From: an uncultured Alteromonadaceae bacterium
GTDB lineage: Bacteria; Pseudomonadota; Gammaproteobacteria; Enterobacterales; Alteromonadaceae
Assembly (NCBI GenBank): GCA_947503265.1
Contig: CANNDC010000002.1
Span: forward strand, 62,001 to 126,000
Direction of reading: 5' to 3'
DNA: 64,000 bases
This document shows positions 8,352 to 17,425 of this stretch, in pieces. Position numbers and translations under genes: made by a program. How positions within the stretch are numbered: the stretch's first letter is position 1; each line of letters starts with the position of its first letter. The notes beneath the pieces are model-generated. The model was not told the DNA's origin, made no database searches, and was given only the letters and a program-made list of their open reading frames with translations.

Positions 8352-10115
8352 TTAAACGTAATCAAACTCCTGACCGTTAATAGCTAGAAGATCTTCTGCA
8401 TTTTCTAACAGGTTGGTTTGGTATAAATCTTTTCTCGGCAAAATTCGTTTCATGTAGAAATCACAAGTTGCACGTTTTCCATGATTAAGAGACTGATTGG
8501 GCGACTGAGCTGCTTGATCCGCAGTGCAATACCAGATTACACCCAGCAAACAATACGCGCTGTAATGCATGTAGTCTGTTGCTGCACCAGCAAGACTCAC
8601 GGCAGGCTGGGATTTTAATTTGATCGATAAGTCATGCCATTCTTCGAGCAATGCTTGTGCATTTGTTTGCTGAGATGTATCTGTCATCTTTTCTATCTGA
8701 GAACTGAATACATTAAATGTTGATTGCAACAGTTCGCCATCGTCTCTTGCCAACTTTCGGCTAATTAAGTCAGCTGCTTGAATACCGTTTGTTCCTTCAT
8801 AAAGTTGCGTGATACGACTATCTCTAACAAGTTGCTCCATTCCCCATTCTCGTATGTAGCCATGTCCACCAAAAACTTGAATACCAAGGTTACTGGTTTC
8901 TGTCGCCATGTCAGTCATAAAGCCTTTTGCAATCGGGGTTAAAAACGCTAACACATTTGACGCCATTTTGCGGGTATCAGCGTCGTCAGCGTGTTTTTCT
9001 ATATCCATTTGTGTCGCATACAATAGGGCTAGTGCCCTACAACCCTCTGCTAGCGATTTTTGTGTCAGTATCATTCGCCTAACGTCTGGCTGACACAGAA
9101 TAGGGTCAGCCTTTTCATCTGGGCTCTGTGCGCCTAGTGGTGATCGAGACTGGAGTCGTTCTCTTGCGTATTCCAGAGAACCTTGAAAAGCCGCTTCGGC
9201 AATCCCTAAGCCTTGTAAACCTACTTGAAAACGAGCGTCATTCATCATAGTAAACATGCAGGCTAGGCCTTTGTTTGCCTCGCCGACTAAATACCCTTTT
9301 GCCTGATCAAAATTCATCACACAAGTTGGGCAGCCCTTTAGGCCCATCTTTTTTTCTAAACTGCCTGGGGTAACTGTGTTGCGTTCGGCCAATTGACCGT
9401 TTTCATTAACATGAATTTTGGGTACTAAAAAGAGGCTGATTCCTTTCACGCCTGCCGGTGCATCTGGAAGCCTTGCTAATACCATGTGAATAATATTGTC
9501 GGTCCAATCTTGATCGCCGCCAGAGATAAATATTTTATTGCCGGTAATTAGGAACGAACCATCATCTTGCGGCTCTGCTTTGGTTGAAAGCAAACTCAAG
9601 TCTGTACCAGCATGGGGTTCGGTTAAGCACATGGTGCCCGTCCATTCACCCGATATTAGCTTTTCCAAATAGGTATCTTTCAATGCTTGACTACCGTGTT
9701 TGTTAATCGCTAGTACTGAGCTTTCGGTCAACATCGAAATGAGACGCCAACTCACATTGGCAGAATTTAACATCTCGTGCACGGGAACAGCGATAGAGTA
9801 GGGAAGATCTTGGCCGCCATATTCTGCATTACCCAACATGGCATTCCAGCCATTCGCAATATATTCCTTATAAGCGTCTGCGAATCCATTGGGGGTTGAT
9901 ACATTGCCATCTTTGAGTTTACAGCTTTGCTCGTCTCCCTCACGATTCAAAGGTGCTATCACCTGTTCCGCGAATTTTGCACCTTGAGCAAGAATTTCGT
10001 TTACAAGTTCCTTGTCGAAATCACTTAATCCAAGTTGAGAATAATGTTCACTAACTTGCAGCCAGTCATGTAACAAAAACTGCATATCTGTGGTGGGAGC
10101 GAGATATTGGGGCAT
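8352..10115 (-). CDS. Acyl-CoA dehydrogenase, long FadE-like type
   Basis: This 587-residue flavoenzyme catalyses alpha,beta-dehydrogenation of acyl-CoA in beta-oxidation-type pathways. The N-terminal extension (MPQYLAPTTDMQFLLHDWLQ) and the extra C-terminal helical domain are those of the subgroup with an AcylCoA_DH_N domain and the ACDH C-terminal domain. Visible signatures are MCLTEPHAGTDLSLLSTKAE (FAD/substrate region), FGGHGYIREWGMEQLVRDSR and LYEGTNGIQ, where the Glu is the expected catalytic base. Length is normal. It is monocistronic, convergent with the nuclease gene. Chain-length specificity cannot be read from sequence. Confidence 0.9.
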   Translation of the reverse strand: MPQYLAPTTDMQFLLHDWLQVSEHYSQLGLSDFDKELVNEILAQGAKFAEQVIAPLNREGDEQSCKLKDGNVSTPNGFADAYKEYIANGWNAMLGNAEYGGQDLPYSIAVPVHEMLNSANVSWRLISMLTESSVLAINKHGSQALKDTYLEKLISGEWTGTMCLTEPHAGTDLSLLSTKAEPQDDGSFLITGNKIFISGGDQDWTDNIIHMVLARLPDAPAGVKGISLFLVPKIHVNENGQLAERNTVTPGSLEKKMGLKGCPTCVMNFDQAKGYLVGEANKGLACMFTMMNDARFQVGLQGLGIAEAAFQGSLEYARERLQSRSPLGAQSPDEKADPILCQPDVRRMILTQKSLAEGCRALALLYATQMDIEKHADDADTRKMASNVLAFLTPIAKGFMTDMATETSNLGIQVFGGHGYIREWGMEQLVRDSRITQLYEGTNGIQAADLISRKLARDDGELLQSTFNVFSSQIEKMTDTSQQTNAQALLEEWHDLSIKLKSQPAVSLAGAATDYMHYSAYCLLGVIWYCTADQAAQSPNQSLNHGKRATCDFYMKRILPRKDLYQTNLLENAEDLLAINGQEFDYV

Positions 10116-10232
10116 GTAGTAATGGTCCTAGAGTAAATAATTGACTGTTCAGACCAGTATACCGCCTATCGACAAATGTTTTTATTTTTTGTACAAATAT
10201 CCTGACATAAATCAAACAAATTATTTTATCTG

Positions 10233-10787
10233 TTACTCATCACTTTTTGATGAATCGGCTGTTGGTTTCGAATCGGGGACTTTATTAAACATGCGTCTTA
10301 GGGGTACGAGTCTTTGTTCAAATCGCCATTGTTTGTCTGTAATGACAAAGGGATCAACCAACTGAATTGATTCTACTTCCGTATTTGACCATGGTGGAAC
10401 GGGAAATTGCTGTAGCTCACCGCTGAAGTTACCGGAAAGAACACAGGAAAAGTATTGCATACCATTTTCGTTGAAGCCAAGGTGTTCGCCAACTTCAACG
10501 TTGAAACCTGTTTCTTCCCAAGTTTCACGGTGTGCAGTACATTGCGGTGTTTCGCTGTTATCGGTTGTTCCCCCCGGAACATCATATTTACCCGATAAAC
10601 GGTGCGTTACAGTGAGCAATTTTCCATCAAGACGTATAACGCAAGCAGCATTAGCTGGCATCTTCGCAGAGGCTGGTATCTCGACACTTGGTTTAGTTCG
10701 ACAATAAGGTGCACTTGGCTCTGACTCAGAACAGCCAATGAGACCAAACACCGATAATAATAGGTAAATAGTTAATCTATGTAGCAC
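10233..10787 (-). CDS. Nudix hydrolase lipoprotein
   Basis: A 184-residue protein beginning with GTG and a short lipoprotein signal ending in the lipobox LIGC (Cys 19). The Nudix box is complete: GGTTDNSETPQCTAHRETWEETGF matches GX5EX7REUXEEXGU, so the pyrophosphohydrolase fold should be active. An envelope-anchored Nudix enzyme is unusual, because most act in the cytoplasm on nucleotide diphosphate derivatives; the substrate is unknown. It has its own transcription unit, divergent from the efflux operon. The start is supported by the signal peptide only, since no clear ribosome binding site was seen. Confidence 0.8.
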   Translation of the reverse strand: MLHRLTIYLLLSVFGLIGCSESEPSAPYCRTKPSVEIPASAKMPANAACVIRLDGKLLTVTHRLSGKYDVPGGTTDNSETPQCTAHRETWEETGFNVEVGEHLGFNENGMQYFSCVLSGNFSGELQQFPVPPWSNTEVESIQLVDPFVITDKQWRFEQRLVPLRRMFNKVPDSKPTADSSKSDE

Positions 10788-10897
10788 TGTGTGACGTACA
10801 ATGTTCGCTTTTATAATTCTGTCAGTCTACTACGAAGGGCAGTTTTGCAGTATCACTAATTTCAGTACCATCACTAATTGATTCAGGAAAAGTTCAA

Positions 10898-11968
10898 ATG
10901 AGTAAAAAAGCACTGCTCTCACCGATGTTGATAGTCACACTGCTGCTAATTGGATTGTTGATTTATTTAAATATTCCTGAGCAAGAAAAACAAGGCGCTG
11001 GTGGACCAAGAGGCGGTTCGGGAAAGACACCTGTGGTGGTTTTTGAAGTGTCCAAAACGGCATTTCCCGTTGTTGTTGAAGCGTTAGGAACCGCTAGAGC
11101 GAATGAAGCAGTATCTCTGACCGCTCAACAGTCAGATGTGATTCAAGAAATTTATTTTGACGATGGTGATGTGGTTGAAAAAGGGCAATTGCTATTATCG
11201 ATGAACAATCGAGAAGAGATAGCTAGGGTCAATGAGTTGAGAATCAATATTCAAGAAGCGCAGCGACAGCTAAAGAGAATTACTAACCTAGCTAAATCAA
11301 GCGTTGCGTCACAACAACTGTTGGACGAACAACAAGCAAGAGTAAAAGCGCTAAAAGCGCAACTTGAAGTTGCTAAGTCAAGACTGGCAGAGTTAGAACT
11401 GAGAGCGCCTTTTGCAGGTAAGTTGGGTATACGACAAGTCAGCATTGGTGCCTACGTTGGGCCAAACGACCTTATTACCACGTTGGATGATCTTACTAAA
11501 GTGAAAGTTGATTTCAATATTTCCGAGAATCACCTTCCATCTTTAGCTGTGGGTCAGAAAGTGGATGCAGCTTCCATTGCGTATCCTAATGAAGTTTTCA
11601 GTGGCGAAATTTCCAGTCTAGACTCACGAGTAGATCCGCTTACCCGATCTATTCAAGTTCGAGCCGTTGTCGACAACCCTGACCTCAAACTACGCCCAGG
11701 GATGTTATTGCAAATTAACCTTCAGAAGAAGGTTCTAGAGTCATTGGTGGTGCCAGAAAAAGCTCTGATTCCCCATGAAGATAAACAGTTTGTCTTTATT
11801 GTAGAGAACGATAAAGTCATCCAAAAAGAGGTAAAAGCGGGTTTGAGACGACCGGGACAGGTGCAAATTATTTCTGGCATAGAGGTCGGTGATATTGTTG
11901 TTACTGAAGGTGCACTGCGCTTGCGTGAGGGTTCTTCAGTTTCCGTAATCGAACACGTAAAATTGTAG
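10898..11968 (+). CDS. RND efflux periplasmic adaptor (HlyD/AcrA family)
   Basis: A 356-residue membrane-fusion protein linking an inner-membrane RND pump to an outer-membrane channel. It has an N-terminal hydrophobic anchor (residues about 7-27) without a lipobox. A lipoyl/barrel-sandwich half follows (EALGTARANEAVSLTAQQSD), then a helical hairpin with coiled-coil character (about 105-165), the second lipoyl half (LRAPFAGKLGIRQVSIGAYV) and beta-barrel and membrane-proximal domains. It lies 18 nt upstream of the pump gene, in one operon. Substrate range is not predictable. Confidence 0.92.
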   Translation: MSKKALLSPMLIVTLLLIGLLIYLNIPEQEKQGAGGPRGGSGKTPVVVFEVSKTAFPVVVEALGTARANEAVSLTAQQSDVIQEIYFDDGDVVEKGQLLLSMNNREEIARVNELRINIQEAQRQLKRITNLAKSSVASQQLLDEQQARVKALKAQLEVAKSRLAELELRAPFAGKLGIRQVSIGAYVGPNDLITTLDDLTKVKVDFNISENHLPSLAVGQKVDAASIAYPNEVFSGEISSLDSRVDPLTRSIQVRAVVDNPDLKLRPGMLLQINLQKKVLESLVVPEKALIPHEDKQFVFIVENDKVIQKEVKAGLRRPGQVQIISGIEVGDIVVTEGALRLREGSSVSVIEHVKL

Positions 11969-11986
11969 CCAAGAGGGAGCGAAATC

Positions 11987-14900
11987 ATGTTGTTATCTGA
12001 TCTTTCAGTCAAACGCCCCGTTTTTGCCTCGGTGGTCAATTTAATTCTAATCATATTTGGGATTGTGGCGATTAGCTTGCTGTCTCTTCGTGAATATCCA
12101 GATATTGATCCACCAATCGTTTCCATTAGCACGACTTACCCCGGCGCCTCAGCTTCAATCGTTGAAACCCGAATTACTGAATTATTGGAAGACCGAATTT
12201 CGGGTATAGAGGGAATAAAAAATGTTACTTCGACTAGCAGTAACGGGCGTTCTAGAATCAGCATCGAATTTAACTTGTCTCGTGATATTGATGCTGCTTC
12301 AAATGATGTCAGGGAACGAGTTAGTCGCGCATTAAACAATCTTCCAGATCAAGCTGATCCGCCGGAGGTGTCTAAATCAGATTCTGATGAAGATGTCATC
12401 GTTTGGTACAACCTGCGCAGTGACAATATGTCAGTTATGGAGCTAACTGACTATGCCGATCGTTACGTAGTCGATAGGTTGTCAGTTGTTAATGGTATCG
12501 CCCGAGTCAGGCTGGGTGGTGGAAGAACTTACGCCATGAAAGTTTGGCTAGATAGAAATGCAATGGCAGCCAGAGAAGTAACAGTGGCTGATGTGGAGCG
12601 CGTGATCCGCTCAGAAAACGTTGAACTTCCCGCAGGTGAGGTGGAGTCTCTAGACCGTGATTTCGAAGTTCGTGTTGCAAGAAGCTTTCTATCACCAGAT
12701 GATTTTGGCGATTTGACGATCAAAGCGGGGGCCGATGGATATTTGGTCAAGCTTCGTGAAGTTGCCAAAGTAGAACTTGGCGCAGAGGACGACGAAACAC
12801 AATTTCGAGGCGGTGGCGTCAATATGATTGGGTTAGGGATTGTTAAGCAATCTAAAGCCAATACCCTTGAAGTGGCTCGAGAAGCAAAGAAAGCCATTGC
12901 AGAAATAGAAAAGACCTTGCCGGATAACATTTTTATTGTACCAAGTTATGACTCGTCCATATTTATCGACGAATCAATCAGCGAGGTATACAACACACTA
13001 GGCATTGCTATGGCGCTTGTTGTAGTGGTGATTTATATTTTCTTAGGTAATGTAAGAGCGACAATTATACCTGCTGTAACTGTGCCAGTGTCTTTGGTTG
13101 CGGCCTTTATCGTGATGTACGCATTAGGTTTTTCAATCAACTTACTTACTTTGTTAGCACTGGTATTGGCGATTGGATTAGTGGTCGATGATGCCATTGT
13201 CGTCATAGAAAATATCTATCGTCGTATCGAAATGGGAGAACCGCCTGTATTGGCCGCATTCCGAGGGGCAAGAGAAGTCGGTTTTGCCGTAATTGCGACT
13301 ACGCTGGTGCTCATCTCTGTGTTTGTTCCTTTGGTTTTCTTAGAAGGCAATATCGGTCGATTGTTTACAGAGTTTGCGTTAGCCATTGCTGCCGCGGTAG
13401 CATTTTCAAGCTTTACTGCACTCACGCTTTCACCCATGTTATCTTCTAAACTGTTGAGTAATCGTTCGCGCAGCTCTGGTTTCGGTAAGTGGATGGATAA
13501 GTCATTCAAATCACTCGAAAAGGGCTACTTCAATAGCTTGAATACCACCCTTCACCAGCCAATTTTGGTGGCAATTACCCTGATCGTGAGTGTCGCTATA
13601 CTAGTACAAATTAGTCAAAAAATTCCAAGTGAGTTTGTTCCCAAAGAAGACAGAGGGAACTTCTTCATAGCCATGCAAGGTGCAGAAGGTGCCAGCTTTG
13701 AAAGCAATGCGGCTAATTTGAAAAAACTCGAAGACATGTTACTCCCGTATTTGGAATCAGGACAGATTGGACGACTACTAGTTCGCACCCCAGGCTTTGG
13801 CGGAGGCGCAGGTATAGCGATAGTTGGAATGGGTCCGTGGGAAGAACGCACAGGCTCAACTTTTGATTTTATGAATGAGGTGAGCGGCAAATTGTCGCAA
13901 ATACCTGATGTCAGAGCATTTGCCATCATGCGCAGTGCGATAGGTGGTCGAGGGTTAGGTCGGCCGGTGCAATTTGTTTTGCAAGGGAACACTTATGAAG
14001 AGCTATTAGAGTGGCGAAATATTGTCATGAATAAAGCCGCTGAAAACCCCAAGCTTATTCGTCTTGATTCGGATTATAAAGAGACTTTACCTCAGTTACT
14101 GATTAATATTGATCGCGATAGAGCTGCAGATCTCGGAGTCTCAATATCTGACATTGGTCGTACACTCGAAACCATGTTAGGTCAGCGCCGAGTGTCTACT
14201 TACCTTGATAGAGGTCAGGAATATGATGTCATTATGGAAGGCTGGGAAGAGGACTATCGTAGCCCGCAAAGTATCGATAATTTATATGTTCGCTCCCAGC
14301 GCACTAACAAGCTTATTCCGATGGATAACCTGCTCAAATTTGAAGAAAACGCCACTTCCTCTCAATTGAATCGATACAATCGCATGCGCAGTATCACAAT
14401 AAGTGCCAATCTAGCTGACGGTTACACGGTGGGCGAAGCACTTGCTTACTTAGAAAACATTGTCGAAACCGAGTTACCGGATACGGTTTCAATTGATTAC
14501 AAAGGGGAATCTCAGCTTTATCAAGAAAGCGGAAGCTCTATTATCTTTATATTTGTTTTGGCATTGGCAATCACCTACTTGGTATTGGCTGCACAATTTG
14601 AAAGTTGGGTTCATCCTCTTGTGATTATGCTGTCAGTTCCTTTGGCTCTATTAGGCGCCTTTTTAGGTCTATATATCACAGACTCAAGTTTGAATATCTA
14701 TAGTCAAATTGGCCTGGTGATGTTAATCGGTCTGGCCGCTAAAAACGGCATCTTAATTGTCGAATTTGCCAACCAATTGCGAGATGCTGGGATGGAGTTT
14801 GAATTGGCCTTGAAAAAAGCCGCTACTCAGCGACTAAGGCCTATTGTTATGACCGGATTTACTACAGTATTTAGTGCATTACCTTTGGTGCTCGCTACCG

Positions 14901-15097
14901 GACCTGGCTCAGAGAGTCGCGCTGTCATTGGTATTGTCATTTTCTTTGGTGTGCTGTTGTCTGCATTAATGACAGTATATATCGTGCCGATTGCTTACTA
15001 TTGGCTAGCTCGGAAAACCGGTTCGCCAGAGAAAATCACCCAAGAAATTGATAAGCTTGATGAAGATATTCCCTACAAGAAAGGTGATATGGTCTAG
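11987..15097 (+). CDS. RND multidrug efflux pump, inner-membrane subunit
   Basis: A 1036-residue, 12-TM proton antiporter of the AcrB/MexB superfamily (HAE1). The N-terminus (LSVKRPVFASVVNLILIIFG), the TM4 acidic pair in GLVVDDAIVVIENIYRR (proton relay) and GLAAKNGILIVEFANQLRD in TM10 are all present. Two large periplasmic loops are at the expected places. It forms a unit with the adaptor upstream and overlaps the downstream hydrolase by 1 nt. No TolC-like gene is nearby, so the outer-membrane channel is presumably encoded elsewhere. It is full length with no sign of damage. Confidence 0.93.
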   Translation: MLLSDLSVKRPVFASVVNLILIIFGIVAISLLSLREYPDIDPPIVSISTTYPGASASIVETRITELLEDRISGIEGIKNVTSTSSNGRSRISIEFNLSRDIDAASNDVRERVSRALNNLPDQADPPEVSKSDSDEDVIVWYNLRSDNMSVMELTDYADRYVVDRLSVVNGIARVRLGGGRTYAMKVWLDRNAMAAREVTVADVERVIRSENVELPAGEVESLDRDFEVRVARSFLSPDDFGDLTIKAGADGYLVKLREVAKVELGAEDDETQFRGGGVNMIGLGIVKQSKANTLEVAREAKKAIAEIEKTLPDNIFIVPSYDSSIFIDESISEVYNTLGIAMALVVVVIYIFLGNVRATIIPAVTVPVSLVAAFIVMYALGFSINLLTLLALVLAIGLVVDDAIVVIENIYRRIEMGEPPVLAAFRGAREVGFAVIATTLVLISVFVPLVFLEGNIGRLFTEFALAIAAAVAFSSFTALTLSPMLSSKLLSNRSRSSGFGKWMDKSFKSLEKGYFNSLNTTLHQPILVAITLIVSVAILVQISQKIPSEFVPKEDRGNFFIAMQGAEGASFESNAANLKKLEDMLLPYLESGQIGRLLVRTPGFGGGAGIAIVGMGPWEERTGSTFDFMNEVSGKLSQIPDVRAFAIMRSAIGGRGLGRPVQFVLQGNTYEELLEWRNIVMNKAAENPKLIRLDSDYKETLPQLLINIDRDRAADLGVSISDIGRTLETMLGQRRVSTYLDRGQEYDVIMEGWEEDYRSPQSIDNLYVRSQRTNKLIPMDNLLKFEENATSSQLNRYNRMRSITISANLADGYTVGEALAYLENIVETELPDTVSIDYKGESQLYQESGSSIIFIFVLALAITYLVLAAQFESWVHPLVIMLSVPLALLGAFLGLYITDSSLNIYSQIGLVMLIGLAAKNGILIVEFANQLRDAGMEFELALKKAATQRLRPIVMTGFTTVFSALPLVLATGPGSESRAVIGIVIFFGVLLSALMTVYIVPIAYYWLARKTGSPEKITQEIDKLDEDIPYKKGDMV

Positions 15098-15735
15098 TGA
15101 TTGTTTTATTTGTCCATGGAATGGGGCGTTCACCCGTGTCCGGCACTCCTATGTTATGGAGAGTTGCTAGGCATGGATACCGAGCTGAAGTAATTGGGTA
15201 CTTAGCGGCAACCGAAGACTTTTCCGACATAGTTGATCGCGTTAAAAATAAAATTCAGCAAGTTGCGGAGCAAGGCAATTATGTTTTGGTCGGGCATTCA
15301 CTTGGCGGAGTATTGCTACGAGCAGCATTACATGAACTTGGTGAGCTAGATAACCCACCGAAACATCTGTTTTTACTCGGTTCTCCTATGCGCACCCCAA
15401 GGTTAGCGAAAAAAAACCAAGATGATCTCGGCTTTCAATTGTTTGCGGGTGACTGTGGGCAATTGCTCGCATCTCCAGATAGATTGGGCGCTATTCCAAT
15501 AGCCAAAGTGCCTACCACTATTATTGCCGGAAACAGAGACTTCCCATTGACTAAGAAGCACTTTAACGGAGAAGAAAATGATGGCGTGGTGGCACTTAAT
15601 GAAATTACCCATGACCAGATCGATGATGTCATCAGTGTGCCAGTGATACACACTTTTTTACCGAGTAGTACCAAGGTGAGTCGGTTGATTATCGATAAGA
15701 TATCTGATATTCAATCGGCATTATTCGTTTCTTAA
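15097..15735 (+). CDS. Alpha/beta hydrolase, lipase-like
   Basis: 212 residues from a GTG start that shares one base with the pump's stop codon (TAGTG), so it is translationally coupled to the efflux operon. It begins IVLFVHGMGRSP and carries the nucleophile elbow GHSLGG near residue 67. Later residues (GNRDFPL and a C-terminal HTF) are plausible Asp and His positions of the triad. There is no signal peptide, so a cytoplasmic esterase or lipase is likely. Its coupling to an efflux pump suggests processing of a substrate or membrane lipid; that is inference. Confidence 0.75.
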   Translation: MIVLFVHGMGRSPVSGTPMLWRVARHGYRAEVIGYLAATEDFSDIVDRVKNKIQQVAEQGNYVLVGHSLGGVLLRAALHELGELDNPPKHLFLLGSPMRTPRLAKKNQDDLGFQLFAGDCGQLLASPDRLGAIPIAKVPTTIIAGNRDFPLTKKHFNGEENDGVVALNEITHDQIDDVISVPVIHTFLPSSTKVSRLIIDKISDIQSALFVS

Positions 15736-15839
15736 ACATTAAGGCACTTTGATTCCGAGCCTCTAGTAAGCTCACAATGTGAAAGTTGGAGTATGGCAGT
15801 CAACTTGGCCTAAAACACACGGCAGCGAGTTATTTAAAA

Positions 15840-16487
15840 TTATCGCCAAAGCCAAAAACTTAGAGCTGAAGCAAGAAAAATTAAAAATATGGCTAATAAA
15901 TTGGGTGCAAAATAGAGTTTTTCATTGGGGCGTTCTGCAAGATTTTTATATCCGGCAATCATGGCTTTTATTAAGTTGTCTTTTTTTACTAACACATAGA
16001 AAAAGATGGCAACAATATGCAACCAAACTATCCCAACTAAAATATCAAAACTAATGCCATGCAGTTGGGTAAACGTGTCGGATAAGTCCTTGCTGACGTA
16101 ATCAGAAAGTGCGCCACTAAATCCTAAATCATCATTTGACAACAAGCCAGACAACAGTTGAAAACCCAGCACAAACATCATTACAACTACCATCCATCCT
16201 CCTGCTGGATTATGGCCCACAGTATAGTGAACCTTGAGTTTAAGCGAATTTATAAGATAAGCGAAGGCAGATATCGGATGAGTAATAAAATGACTAAATC
16301 GAGAAGTTGTTGAGCCCATAAAGCCCCAACATATCCTGAATATAAGTAAGGCGATTAAAGTATGTCCGGCAATTTCGTGTAATTCAATTAAGCGGTTTTC
16401 AATGGTGTACCACGACACAATAATATTAATTACCAGTGCCCAATGGAATAAACGAGTAGGGCTGTCCCAAAGCTTAACTTTTTTCAT
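15840..16487 (-). CDS. Cytochrome b561/b6-like membrane protein
   Basis: 215 residues with four to five hydrophobic helices. It starts KLWDSPTRLFHWALVINIIV, the signature of the Ni/Fe-hydrogenase b-type/diheme cytochrome family. Candidate haem ligands are the His of FHW, the His residues in LHEIAGH, and those in TQLHGISFD and VWLHIVAIFFY. These proteins pass electrons between periplasmic c-type cytochromes and the quinone pool. It is the last gene of the minus-strand operon, 4 nt after the cytochrome/LRR gene, and is the obvious membrane electron acceptor for the haem proteins encoded upstream. Confidence 0.8.
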   Translation of the reverse strand: MKKVKLWDSPTRLFHWALVINIIVSWYTIENRLIELHEIAGHTLIALLIFRICWGFMGSTTSRFSHFITHPISAFAYLINSLKLKVHYTVGHNPAGGWMVVVMMFVLGFQLLSGLLSNDDLGFSGALSDYVSKDLSDTFTQLHGISFDILVGIVWLHIVAIFFYVLVKKDNLIKAMIAGYKNLAERPNEKLYFAPNLLAIFLIFLASALSFWLWR

Positions 16488-16491
16488 CTAT

Positions 16492-17421
16492 TTACTCTTT
16501 ACTTACCGGTATAAGTCGGATGTTATGTTGGGCAAACGATTGCTTTAATGGCTCGTCAATAAGGTTGTGGTCCAGCGTGACGGATTGCAAGTTAGATAAG
16601 GCCAGTAGATCAGTTAGCCTCGCCTTGGTAATAGAGGTATTGCTTAAGTTTAGCACGCTGAGTTCTGGCATTTTTAGTAGCATATCAAAAGCCTTGTCGG
16701 TGACTTGCGTGCTATTTAAATGTAACTCAGCCAAAACAGCACTCAAGGGTTCAAACTCTAGTAATAAATCATCATCTAAGTGTTTGCGAACAGAAAAAGC
16801 CTCCAACACAACCAAAGACGAAGTTCTTGCTTTGTAGTGAAGTACATGCGGGAACTTTTTTTGCAACTCTTGCAAGACTTGGCTGTGCGATTGCCGATTT
16901 TTTTCGATCTGCTGCCAATCTATATCTGTGAACTTTATGATTTTTGTTTTTGGTGGGGCTTCGGGAAATTCAGCTTCCGTCATGATGCCCGAGCCACCTT
17001 TTTCTAGCCACAGCTTAATAAGATTCAATTCGCTCGGCGTATGGCGCTCACGCCCATAAGGAGGCATGGCCAAGCGGTCGTTTTCAGGTAAGCTCATGCG
17101 TTCAATCAGTAAATTGTTAGTATCCTGAGTCAAATCCGCAGCACTTTTGCCTGAAAAATTTAAATAGCGAAAACTATCAAGACGCAAACTACCTTTGTCT
17201 TTTTTATCACTGTGACAAGCCACGCAATATTTCTCAAAAATAGGGTCGATTCTACTGTTGTAAAAAGAATCATCTGTCGCTTGCAGCTTCGTTTCTAATC
17301 CAAGTGACTCTTGTATACTTTGTGTCCAACTAGGATGCGCTAAAATATATAAAAAAATCCACAACAAACTGAGTAAGCCAGTAACAATAAAATATTGTTT
17401 AGGGGTGATGTTCATTGCCAT
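16492..17421 (-). CDS. Planctomycete-type cytochrome c protein with leucine-rich repeats
   Basis: 309 residues. An N-terminal membrane anchor (about 10-30) is followed by a PSCyt1-type haem domain with CVACH (about residue 67), the motif SDKKDKGSLRLDSF and the later MPPYGRERHT with a possible distal Met ligand. The C-terminal third has short leucine-rich repeats (LAELHLNSTQVTDKAFDMLL and LSVLNLSNTSITKARLTDLL). PSCyt1 plus LRR is a known Planctomycetes/Verrucomicrobia architecture and uncommon in Gammaproteobacteria. It sits 4 nt after the DUF1501 gene and 4 nt before the b-type cytochrome gene. Likely a periplasmic electron carrier for this cluster. Confidence 0.8.
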   Translation of the reverse strand: MAMNITPKQYFIVTGLLSLLWIFLYILAHPSWTQSIQESLGLETKLQATDDSFYNSRIDPIFEKYCVACHSDKKDKGSLRLDSFRYLNFSGKSAADLTQDTNNLLIERMSLPENDRLAMPPYGRERHTPSELNLIKLWLEKGGSGIMTEAEFPEAPPKTKIIKFTDIDWQQIEKNRQSHSQVLQELQKKFPHVLHYKARTSSLVVLEAFSVRKHLDDDLLLEFEPLSAVLAELHLNSTQVTDKAFDMLLKMPELSVLNLSNTSITKARLTDLLALSNLQSVTLDHNLIDEPLKQSFAQHNIRLIPVSKE

Positions 17422-17425
17422 CTCA

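Noticed and set aside
15779..16054. A 91-codon plus-strand frame over the end of the cytochrome b gene
   Set aside because: It is antisense to the conserved cytochrome and contains no recognisable domain.
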